Below are positions 16,598-26,800 of a stretch of 64,000 bases of DNA, one piece after another. The DNA lies in contig JBAZVI010000004.1 of NCBI GenBank assembly GCA_041660925.1, positions 1-64,000 on the forward strand. The letters are read 5' to 3'. The first letter of the stretch is position 1. Each line of letters opens with the position of its first letter. The stretch is from Elusimicrobiota bacterium (GTDB lineage: Bacteria; Elusimicrobiota; Elusimicrobia; UBA1565). Position numbers and translations under genes: made by a program. The notes beneath the pieces are model-generated. The model did no database searches, was not told the DNA's origin, and worked only from the letters and a program-made list of their open reading frames with translations.

Positions 16598-17954
16598 GCC
16601 TCTATGACGACCTCGCGCGTGAGGGTGCGGGTGTTCCCGCGCTGGTCGAGGAAGTCGAAGCGGAGTTCGTTGGAGCCGACCTTCACCGGGAGCTCGAGGC
16701 TGAAGATGCCCTCCTCGTCGACCGGCGCGCGCTGGCCGTTGATGCGGACCTCGATCCCCTTGTCGGTCTTCCCGTAGGCGCGGAAGCTGCGGCCGCGGGC
16801 GTTCACGCGGTCGGTCGCCGGGCGCTGGACCTCGAAGTACGCCGTGAACCCCGCCGACGACTCGACCGCCGTCCGGGCTCCCACGACGTACTCGCGCGCC
16901 GGGGAGAAGCGTCCCTTGGTCCCGAGCAGGTCGATGATGGCCACCCGGGCGAAATAGCGTCCCTTGGGCAGGTTCGCGATGCCGAGGTCGATCTTCTCGT
17001 CGACGTCGAAGAGGTGGTCGAAGAGGTTCTTGTCGAAGTTCTCGGTCTTCGAGACCTGGACGTGGTAGGCGGCGACGGGGATGCCGACTTCCAGGTCCTT
17101 CATGTTGAAGACGGCCTGCCCGATCGTCGGAGTCGCCAGGCCGTCCGTCCCGGCGGCCGGCGCGCGCCGCAGAGCCACCTGGGCCTCGCGACCGCCCGGG
17201 GCGCCCATGTCCTGGAACTCCGCCTTGAGCTCGCCGAAGTTCGGGATCTTCGCGGGAGGCGCCGGCGCGCGGTCGACGGGGACCTCGGTGAAGAAGCCTT
17301 CCTTGACCTCGACGGTCTTGCCGCTGCCCTGCACGTCGGCCAGACCTTTGAGGACCTGCACCCGCGTCGAGAGGTCGTCGAGGACGCGGGCCGAGTAGCG
17401 CGTGTCCGCCCCCTTGGGGATGATGCGCGCCGAAGGGGTCGCGACGCGCGCCTGCGTCGCGTGGATCGAGCCGCTCATGAGGCGGAGGTCGTGGTCGTCC
17501 TTGCGCGGGGCCTTGAGGATGGCCATGGAGTTCGGGTCGACGCTGAGGAGCCCGCCGCCGTAGAAGCGCACGCGCGCCCAGGAGTCTCCCAGGGTGCGCA
17601 GACCCTCCCCGTGATAGAGGTCCTGGTGCAGGCGCGTCTCCTCCCAGTCGGCTTTGTCCTTCTTGCGGTGCAGGACCTTGCGCACCAGGTGGACGAGCTC
17701 CGCCGAGCGCAGGTCCTCCTTGATGAGCTCCTTGGGCACGCGCAGCGTCATGCCGGGCAGGGCGATGGTCGGGTCGCTGGAGGGGAGCGTGTTGTGCTTG
17801 AGGATCTCGTTCCAGCGCGTGGGGTCCTTCAGGTACTTCTGGGAGATGCTCCAGAGGGTGTCGCCGGGCTTCACCACGACGTTCTGGAACTCGACCTCCT
17901 GCGCCCAGACGCCGGTGCAGAGGCCCAGCAGCAGCGCGAGGAGCGCCGGCCGCC

Positions 17955-17958
<4 letters not shown>
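16588..17958 (-). CDS. Secreted LysM and FecR-domain protein
   Basis: 456 residues from the GTG at 17958, which overlaps the kinase stop (GTGA). Signal peptide VRRPALLALLLGLCTGVWA. LysM domain at ~27-75 (VVVKPGDTLWSISQKYL...LPGMTLRVP), which binds peptidoglycan glycan chains. A FecR-like beta domain at ~118-230 (SWARVRFYGGGLLSVDPNSMAIL) is followed by a fibronectin/Ig-like C-terminus ending RINGQRAPVDEEGIFSLELPVKVGSNELRF. Coupling to the histidine kinase suggests a cell-wall-associated partner or output of that sensor. Confidence 0.88.
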
Positions 17959-20117
<2,159 letters not shown>

Positions 20118-20128
20118 GCCGGCTTCTA

Positions 20129-20134
20129 AGGATA
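20129..20134 (-). promoter_or_regulatory. -10 box (TATCCT) of the histidine kinase gene
   Basis: Ends 11 nt before the ATG at 20117; no Shine-Dalgarno sequence in between. Confidence 0.5.
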
Positions 20135-20191
20135 GAGGACGAGGGGCCGTTTGTCAATGACGGGCGGCCGCGCCGTTTACGGAAAGACTAT

Positions 20192-21436
20192 TCAGCGGGA
20201 AGAGGGGGCCGGAAGTCCGCCCGCGCGCGGAACGCGGGCGAAGTGGCGCAGGTAGGCGACCCAGACGAGGACGAGGGCGTACCACTTGAAGTAGGAAAGG
20301 AGGACGGCGGCTTCGCCGAGGCCGAACCGCAGGCCCAGGGACTTCAGCGAGTTGACGAAGGCGCAGGCGAAGATCGCCCAGCGCAGGCGGGAGGAATCGG
20401 TCCTTTCCAGGATGTAGAAGGTCGGAAGGAGCAGGAGAAGATAGGAATAGTCCTTGAGGCGGGGCACGACGAGGGCGTAGGTCACGCAGGTGAAGAACAC
20501 GATTTCGAGGGAGCGCTCTCCCCCCCCCTTCGTGAGGCGCCGGAAGTGCGCCCAGCCGCTGACCGCCAGCACTCCGGCGGTGAACAGGAGGGTGAGCGCC
20601 TCCGGGGAACGGCCGGGGCTGACGAGAGCGAGGACGCTGCGCAGGAAAGCGTCGGTCGAGCAGTTGATCAGGCCGCTCTCGCCCCGCCAGATGGACATCG
20701 TGGCGGCGAGCTTCTCGAAATAGGCCGCCGTCAGCGCAGGGAACAGAGCGTAATTGAGTCCGAGGGTCCCGGCGTAGGCGACGCAGGCGCCGAGGAACAG
20801 CCCCCAGCGGGGCCTGGGCCGCAGGACCAGCAGGACCAGAAAAGCCGCCGGCGTCTGTTTAGCCAGCGCGGAGAGCAGGATGCAGGCGACGAAGGGGACG
20901 TCCCGGCCGGAGAGCATGAAAGCGAACCCGCCCCACAGGAGGAGCTGCTCGAAGACCGCGACGTTCCCGGCGCGGATATCCACCACGAGGGGGCTGCCGT
21001 AGGCGAGAAGGAAGAAGAGCAGGGTGAAAAGCTCATGGCGGATCTCGACGAAGCGCTTCCTCCAGAGAGCGACGAGCCCCGCGGCCGCGAGGAGCTTCAG
21101 GAACGACCACAGGTACTGGCTGCCGTATTGTTCGAACCCCGGGGAGAGCCACAGGAACGGACGATAGACCTGGAGCATCAGCGGCGGATAAAGACAGGGC
21201 ATCCCCCACTGGTAGCCGCACGCCTTGACGATCTGCCCCTCGTCATACGGGTTGAAGCCCAGGCCCAGGGTCTTCGCGCAAGAGAGATAGAGTTTGAAAT
21301 CCCACTGCGTCACGTAGGGGTGCACGACGGCATGATAGAGGCCGGCCGCGAAGGCGCCCCAGACCGCGGCCTTGAGGGAAAGATGCACCCGCGGATGGCG
21401 CTCGAGGAACGAGTCGATGACGCGGACCTTCATCAT
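20192..21436 (-). CDS. Polytopic GT87 (DUF2029)-type glycosyltransferase
   Basis: 414 residues, about ten hydrophobic segments. The first luminal loop has the acidic motif TQWDFKLYLSCAKTLGLGFNPYD (around 44-66), typical of GT-C enzymes that use polyprenyl-phosphate sugars. RAGNVAVFEQLLLWGGFAF (~155-173) is a signature of the GT87/DUF2029 family (mannosyltransferases in actinobacteria). It probably adds a sugar to an envelope glycan on the outer face of the inner membrane. The acceptor is not evident. ATGATG start; -10 TAGAAT 9 nt upstream. Confidence 0.82.
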   Translation of the reverse strand: MMKVRVIDSFLERHPRVHLSLKAAVWGAFAAGLYHAVVHPYVTQWDFKLYLSCAKTLGLGFNPYDEGQIVKACGYQWGMPCLYPPLMLQVYRPFLWLSPGFEQYGSQYLWSFLKLLAAAGLVALWRKRFVEIRHELFTLLFFLLAYGSPLVVDIRAGNVAVFEQLLLWGGFAFMLSGRDVPFVACILLSALAKQTPAAFLVLLVLRPRPRWGLFLGACVAYAGTLGLNYALFPALTAAYFEKLAATMSIWRGESGLINCSTDAFLRSVLALVSPGRSPEALTLLFTAGVLAVSGWAHFRRLTKGGGERSLEIVFFTCVTYALVVPRLKDYSYLLLLLPTFYILERTDSSRLRWAIFACAFVNSLKSLGLRFGLGEAAVLLSYFKWYALVLVWVAYLRHFARVPRAGGLPAPSSR

Positions 21437-21445
21437 GAGAGCGCT

Positions 21446-21451
21446 ATTCTA
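21446..21451 (-). promoter_or_regulatory. -10 box (TAGAAT) of the GT87 gene
   Basis: Ends 9 nt before the start codon; no ribosome-binding site is visible. Confidence 0.55.
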
Positions 21452-21619
21452 CGAATTCGCGCGGGACAAGGGACAGTTCGCGCGGCGACGGGCGGGCGGC
21501 GCGACGGGGAAACGGCGGTTCCGGCGATGAGAAACCCTGACCTTGGACCCGGTTTCGGATGGGCCTTCTAGCCGAGCCGCCGGCTTGAAAGGACCCTGCC
21601 CGCCGGTCTTCATTGCGAT

Positions 21620-21625
21620 TAGAAT
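21620..21625 (+). promoter_or_regulatory. -10 box (TAGAAT) of the ABC-like gene
   Basis: Ends 11 nt before the ATG at 21637 and lies inside the longer in-frame TTG extension (from 21613), arguing against that start. Confidence 0.6.
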
Positions 21626-21636
21626 CATCAGCACCT

Positions 21637-24144
21637 ATGCATGGGACTTTGCGGCATCGGCTCAGCGGAGCGTTGGCGCTGCTCTGTTTCGCCGCCGCTC
21701 CAGGGCCGGGGCCTTACGAAGCGCTGGCGCAGACCCTGCCGGTCCCCGCGGCCGCGGCGCCTCTGAGCCCCGTCGGGAGCGTCCTGTCGGGAGCGGTCCC
21801 CCGGTCCATCAAGATCCCGGGACAGTGGATCGCCGGACGCGGCCTGCCGGGCGCCGTGCTCCTGCTTCCCGTCCTGAACGCGCCTCCCGTCTCTCCCGCC
21901 GTCACCGCCTCGGCCCCCGCGACGCTCCCGACGCAAGCGCCGGAGTCGGCCGCTTCGCCGGCCTGGGCAGCGGCGTCCGTGCCGACGGCGATCGCGGCGG
22001 GAAAAGAAGCCGCAGAGAGCCGCCCTCTCCCGGCCGAAGGATCGCGCGCCTCCGCGGAGGATGCCTCGCCGCTCACCCTGGGGGATCCCGCCGTCGGGAC
22101 GCTCCGGGAGCTCGGCTCCCGGCTCGACCGGCAGTCCCAGGCGCAGGAGTCCGAGTCCCGGAAGTCGTCGTTGGACGCGGTCTTCGAAGGCATGCGCAGA
22201 GGCGTCTCCGACGCCCCTGCCGCGCCGGTCCCGACCGGGACGCTGGGACCGGAGAAAGACTCCTCGCCGGCCCTGGCCCGCCCCATCGACGCGGAAGCGG
22301 ACGGCGCGGGAGCATCCGTCCCTTCGGCCGCGCCGGAGCGCGAAAGGCTCCGCGGACGCATCGCGGGCGGCATCCGCAAGGCCGCCCTTGCCGTGCGCGA
22401 GATGTTCCTCGGAGAGACCGAGTTCACCGCGCTGAGGCGTCCTTATCGCGGCCGGATGAACCTCGTGCGGACCATCCTCGTCGTCCAGTCCGTGATGGGG
22501 ACGGCGCTGGCCTACTCGACGGGCGCCTTCGTGGACGCGGCCATCGCCCATGCCGGCCCGCTGGCGCTCGCCTGGTTCGCGGGCATGGCGGCGCTGACGG
22601 TCGCCCGGATCCTCACCAGCCGATACAACGTCATCCTCACCGAGCGCGTAAAAGTGGGCATGCGGCAGGATTTCCGCATGACCTTCTTCACGCACGTCCA
22701 GCGGCTGCCGGCTTCCTACGCGCAGAAGGGCGACGCGCCCGAGATCACGATGCGTCTGCTCACCGACGTGGGCCGAGTGACGACCAAGAACGTGGACATC
22801 CCCCTCCAGACGCCCATGCTGGTGGTCCAGCTGGCCCTGGCGACGGCCTTCATCCTGAAGACGAGCCTGCCGCTGGCCCTGGGCATCCTGATCTCCCTCC
22901 CCGTCCTGTCCTTCATCTCGGGACGCTACGGGAAGAACATGGCCGCCCAGCAGAAGAACATCTCGGCCGTGCAGGCGGACATCATCCGGCTCGGGCAGGA
23001 CCTCTTCGACGGGAACCGCGACGCGCGCGCCACCGGCGGGGACGCCCACGCGACCTCGGTCTACCGCGGTCGCTCCGCCGCCTACGAGTCGCTGTGGCTC
23101 GCGGTCGCCACGCTGTCCGCGAACTACGGCGCGCTGAGGGACTTCCTGCAGACGGCCTTCTCGGAGATGCTGATCCTGGGCGCGGGCTTCATGAGCTTCA
23201 TCCTCACCGGCTACCCCAGCGTCGGGCAGATCATGTCCCTGCGCGGCTACGCCAACGACCTGCGCGGCGCCTTCTCCGGGATCCTCGACCGATACAACGA
23301 GGGCCGCGCCGCCGACGGAGGCTTGAGCCGTGTCAACGAGCTGCTCAAGGCGCTCACGACCGCTTCGGACGCTCCCGGCGCGAAGGACTTCTCCGGCTCG
23401 GCGGTCTCCTTCCGCGGGGTGCGCTACTCGCTGCCGGGGCGCGGAGAGGTCCTGCGCGGGGCGGAGTTCTCGGTCCTGCCGGGCGAGCACGTGCTGGTCG
23501 TCGGCGGCGAGACGCTCTCCCGGCGCTCGCTCGTGGACCTCCTGTTCCGCCTCGACGCCCCGACCGCGGGTTCGATCCATGCCGGCGGGGCCGACGTGGC
23601 CGACCTGAAGCGGGAGAGCCTCATCGCGAAGACGGCCATCGTGAGCGGGGACGCGGCCTCTTTCGCGGGAACCCTGCGCGAGAACCTCCTCTTCGGCGTC
23701 GCCAAGCGCGTCGCCGACGAAGACGTCCTCTCCGCCCTGCGCAGAGCGGGCGCCGGCTCCCTTCTCGCCCCGGCCCGCATGCCCCAGGGGCTCGACACGC
23801 TCGTCGAGGACGCCGCGGGGGTCGCCCTCGACGCCGAGCAGCGCCAGCGCCTCGCGCTGGCCCGGGCCGTCCTCAGGGACCCCGCCGTCCTCGTCGGAGA
23901 GGACCTGGGCGTGGGGCTGAACACCGGCGACGCACGCGGACTTCGCGGGGATTTCGAAGCCTTGTCGCGGGGGAGGACGACGCTGACCTTCGCGTCGGCC
24001 CCCGAGAACGGCGAGGCGTACGACCGGATCGTGGTCCTGCACGACGGGCTGGTCGCGGAGAGCGGGACCCACGCCGAACTGATGGCGCTCGGCGGCCGCT
24101 ACAAGGCCCTGACAGAGCCCCCGCTCATCGAAAGGAAGGATTAG
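21637..24144 (+). CDS. ABC-exporter-like protein with signal-peptide N-extension and catalytically dead NBD
   Basis: 835 residues. The N-terminus MHGTLRHRLSGALALLCFAA is a Sec-like signal, followed by GPYEALAQTLPVPAA and a ~230-residue Ala/Pro/Ser-rich region. A six-helix exporter TM domain (~270-560, type-1 ABC_membrane) and an NBD (~585-820) follow. Each NBD catalytic motif is altered: Walker A reads GGETLSRRS (no GKST, ~623), the Q-loop SQD is SGD, the signature LSGGQ is LDAEQ (~731), Walker B LLDEATS is VGEDLGV (~752), and the switch AHR is ASA (~787). The frame is intact with normal codon use, so it is not a recent pseudogene. Likely a non-transporting or non-hydrolysing relative. Confidence 0.85.
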   Translation: MHGTLRHRLSGALALLCFAAAPGPGPYEALAQTLPVPAAAAPLSPVGSVLSGAVPRSIKIPGQWIAGRGLPGAVLLLPVLNAPPVSPAVTASAPATLPTQAPESAASPAWAAASVPTAIAAGKEAAESRPLPAEGSRASAEDASPLTLGDPAVGTLRELGSRLDRQSQAQESESRKSSLDAVFEGMRRGVSDAPAAPVPTGTLGPEKDSSPALARPIDAEADGAGASVPSAAPERERLRGRIAGGIRKAALAVREMFLGETEFTALRRPYRGRMNLVRTILVVQSVMGTALAYSTGAFVDAAIAHAGPLALAWFAGMAALTVARILTSRYNVILTERVKVGMRQDFRMTFFTHVQRLPASYAQKGDAPEITMRLLTDVGRVTTKNVDIPLQTPMLVVQLALATAFILKTSLPLALGILISLPVLSFISGRYGKNMAAQQKNISAVQADIIRLGQDLFDGNRDARATGGDAHATSVYRGRSAAYESLWLAVATLSANYGALRDFLQTAFSEMLILGAGFMSFILTGYPSVGQIMSLRGYANDLRGAFSGILDRYNEGRAADGGLSRVNELLKALTTASDAPGAKDFSGSAVSFRGVRYSLPGRGEVLRGAEFSVLPGEHVLVVGGETLSRRSLVDLLFRLDAPTAGSIHAGGADVADLKRESLIAKTAIVSGDAASFAGTLRENLLFGVAKRVADEDVLSALRRAGAGSLLAPARMPQGLDTLVEDAAGVALDAEQRQRLALARAVLRDPAVLVGEDLGVGLNTGDARGLRGDFEALSRGRTTLTFASAPENGEAYDRIVVLHDGLVAESGTHAELMALGGRYKALTEPPLIERKD

Positions 24145-24179
24145 GCCGCCGACCTCCGACGCGCGGGCTGCGTCCGGCC

Positions 24180-25682
24180 TCAGCCCTTTCCTACGACCTC
24201 GAAGACATAGCCGTTGCGGTCCTCGTCGAGGATGCGGAAGCGCTTGTCGGAGCCCACGGTCCGACGGAAATCCCCGTAGACCGCCTGGCACGCTCCGAAA
24301 CGCGTCCCGAAGGTTCCGACGAGGGTGTTCGCCGCCTCCTCCGCGGGGAGCCGGCGGAGCCCCTCCCATTTCCGCCAGAGCGCGGGGTCCCAGTAGTACA
24401 TGAAGGTCGGGTCCAGCATCACGAAGTAGCGGTGCTGAGGGTTGAAGAAGAACAGCTCCGGCGTCGCGTCCCAGTCGCAGGTGTAGACGAGCTCCCCGGC
24501 CGGCGCCTTCGCGGCCAGCGCGCGCGACAGGCGCTCGAAAGACGGCTCCGGCAGGCCGGCGAAGACGTTCCTCAGGACCGCGGTCTCGACCGCGCAGGTC
24601 GCGCCCATGGCGAGCAGCCACGCCGCCGCCGCCGGCCGGAAGGCCGTGCCGAGCTTCCTCCGCAGGTCCGCCTCGCCGAGCCCCTCGGCGAGGTCGGTGA
24701 AGAGGAAGGCGCAGAACAGGGTCGCGACCGGCACCGCGTATTCGAGGAAGCGGTTCGAGACCGCGCTCAGGAACAGAAGGAGGAGCATGATGGGGAAGAG
24801 CACGCGCGTGCGCTCCGACAAGGGCGTCCTCCGGTGCATGAACGCGAAGCCGAGGCCCAGCAGATGGACGACGAGCGGGAGGTGCGCTCCCACGAACACG
24901 CGCGTGTCGAGCGGCCCGAGCTCCTTGCCGAGGTGGAGGTCCACGCCCGGCATCACGGCCCTCCGCATGACCTCGACGATCTGGGCATAGAAGAACTCGA
25001 GGTTCTTCGGGAAGTACGGGTGTACGAGGAAGGCCAGCGCGAAGGCGCCCAGCCCGGCCAGGACGACGGCATGCTCCGAGCGCCGCTCCGTCGCCTTCAG
25101 GTACGCCCAGCGCAGGACGGCGAACGCCTGCGGCAGGAACGCCGCGACGTAGGAGAGAGGGTAGACGAAGCTCAGCGCGGCGAACGGGCGAAGCCGGCCG
25201 TTGAGCAGGAAGTGGAGGCTCCAGAGCAGCAGGAGCACGGAGAGGACCTGCGGCCGGGGCATCTCCATGCGCCACCAGAAGTAGAAGCCGCCGACGAGGA
25301 GCAGCCAGAACCAGTAGACGCGGGCGCGGACGCCGTTGAGCCCGAGGATCGCGTAGAAGCTGGAGAAGACCAGGGCCGAGAGCAGGACCGTCGCCAGCTT
25401 GACCCCGAACGCGCGGTCGCCGAAGGTGAAGGGGATGAGCAGGAGATGGTAGAGCGGGCTTCCGTCGCTGAAGCCGTCGCGCCAGAAGCTGAAGTAGGCC
25501 CAGGGGAAGCCGTGGCGGAAGAGGCCGTGCTCGCGCATCAGGCGCGCGAACTCGATGTGGAAGTAGCCGTCGGCGCAGGGGATGTAGGGCGTCTGGAACT
25601 GATAGTAGGAGCAGAGCGCCGCGCAGCCGAGGAACACGGCGAACCACTCCCAGAAGAGCCTGCGACCGGCGGGCGCGTTCAT
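24180..25682 (-). CDS. Polytopic membrane protein, GT39/PMT-like glycosyltransferase fold
   Basis: 500 residues from the ATG at 25682; the ATG at 25691 overlaps a TAAGAT -10 box (25690-25695), so the inner one is preferred and the mRNA would be leaderless. Around ten TM helices. The first loop carries IPCADGYFHIEFARLMREHGLF with an Asp at the membrane edge, as in GT-C oligosaccharyl/mannosyl transferases, and GFSDGSPLYHLLLIPF follows. The C-terminal soluble region (~400-500) is beta-rich with YTCDWDATPELFFFNP. Function by fold only; it pairs with the GT87 gene as a second envelope glycosyltransferase candidate. Confidence 0.72.
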   Translation of the reverse strand: MNAPAGRRLFWEWFAVFLGCAALCSYYQFQTPYIPCADGYFHIEFARLMREHGLFRHGFPWAYFSFWRDGFSDGSPLYHLLLIPFTFGDRAFGVKLATVLLSALVFSSFYAILGLNGVRARVYWFWLLLVGGFYFWWRMEMPRPQVLSVLLLLWSLHFLLNGRLRPFAALSFVYPLSYVAAFLPQAFAVLRWAYLKATERRSEHAVVLAGLGAFALAFLVHPYFPKNLEFFYAQIVEVMRRAVMPGVDLHLGKELGPLDTRVFVGAHLPLVVHLLGLGFAFMHRRTPLSERTRVLFPIMLLLLFLSAVSNRFLEYAVPVATLFCAFLFTDLAEGLGEADLRRKLGTAFRPAAAAWLLAMGATCAVETAVLRNVFAGLPEPSFERLSRALAAKAPAGELVYTCDWDATPELFFFNPQHRYFVMLDPTFMYYWDPALWRKWEGLRRLPAEEAANTLVGTFGTRFGACQAVYGDFRRTVGSDKRFRILDEDRNGYVFEVVGKG

Positions 25683-25774
25683 CGCCCCCATCTTACCATG
25701 CCGGGAGAAGCGCCGGGTGCCTCGCGCCTCCGACGCCCGAGCGGGTTCCCCGGCGGCCGACCCGATCGAGGGCG

Positions 25775-26800
25775 TCAGCGAGGTCGGGGAGTGCCGAAGA
25801 GGTCGTCGGCTTGTTCGACCCAGCGGGCTTTGGCTGTTTTAAAAGCCGCCTGGACCTCCGGCGTGAGGTCCAGGAACTGATTGCGGGTCTTGTAATCAGT
25901 GGAGAGGGCTTTGCGCAGTCGGCCGTCCACGCCGGTCAGGAAGAGCGTGCCGCCTTCCAAGATCATGTCCGTGATGATGATGTCCGGATCGGACGTTTCG
26001 GTGACGATGAAAAAGGAGAAATGCTTCTCATCCTGGTCCGTTCGGAGCACCCGGCAAGGCAGGTCGGACAACCCCAAGAGCTGTCTTTGCGCGGGGAGCT
26101 GCGGGAATACCCCGCCGACCGACAGTGCGGCTCGCGCCAAGCGCTGGAACGCGCCGAGGCTCGCCCCGGCACTCGATGGAGGGCCGACCTGTTCCAGCCA
26201 GAATCGCTTTTCAGCATTGAAAAGACTTTCCGATTCCGGAGTGGAAGCGACCGACATCCCATGAGCTTTCTTGTCGGCGCCCAAGCCCACGAGAAGGGTT
26301 TGCCTCAGGATCCCATCCGCAGCGGTTTTGAAGGCCCAGCCCCTACCCGCCGCTTTACTCGTGCGCACGAGGACGATCTCCGTCGTCATCCCATCCTCAG
26401 ACTGCATGACAAAGGCTCTGGAAAGCCATCCGTCGTCCCGTCGAGCATTCAGCCCCTTCCCATCCTTGGCCGGCAAAGACTGGAATTCCGAGAAGAAACC
26501 CAGCGTCTCGTTTTCAACGCCGACACGCAGAGTCGTCTCCGCCAACCCTGAGAGCTCCCCCTCGGCATTCAGATTGAGATTCGGACGGTAGCGCACTTGC
26601 CGGAGTCCGGAGATGCCGGGGACCTCCCGAGTCGGAACCGCGGGCGTCCAACCGGAGACCGCGAGCCCGTCGCGATAAGCGTCGAGATCCACATAGCCCA
26701 TGCCCGCGAGCCGGACGCCCGGTCCCGGTGGAAGGCAGAGCGTGAGCATGGAGGTACAGAAGAGACTTCGAAGCACGATCGGGAACCTGTCCGTTTTCAT
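25775..26800 (-). CDS. Secreted protein of unknown function
   Basis: 341 residues; the ATG overlaps the MFS stop (ATGA), so it is the second gene of that operon. N-terminal MKTDRFPIVLRSLFCTSMLTLCLPPGPG is a probable signal sequence. The mature part looks beta-rich early (LNLNAEGELSGLAETTLRVGVENETLGFF) and helical later. No family recognised. GC is visibly lower and codon use more mixed than in neighbours, suggesting later acquisition despite the coupled position. It ends in EVQAAFKTAKARWVEQADDLF. Confidence 0.75.
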   Translation of the reverse strand: MKTDRFPIVLRSLFCTSMLTLCLPPGPGVRLAGMGYVDLDAYRDGLAVSGWTPAVPTREVPGISGLRQVRYRPNLNLNAEGELSGLAETTLRVGVENETLGFFSEFQSLPAKDGKGLNARRDDGWLSRAFVMQSEDGMTTEIVLVRTSKAAGRGWAFKTAADGILRQTLLVGLGADKKAHGMSVASTPESESLFNAEKRFWLEQVGPPSSAGASLGAFQRLARAALSVGGVFPQLPAQRQLLGLSDLPCRVLRTDQDEKHFSFFIVTETSDPDIIITDMILEGGTLFLTGVDGRLRKALSTDYKTRNQFLDLTPEVQAAFKTAKARWVEQADDLFGTPRPR

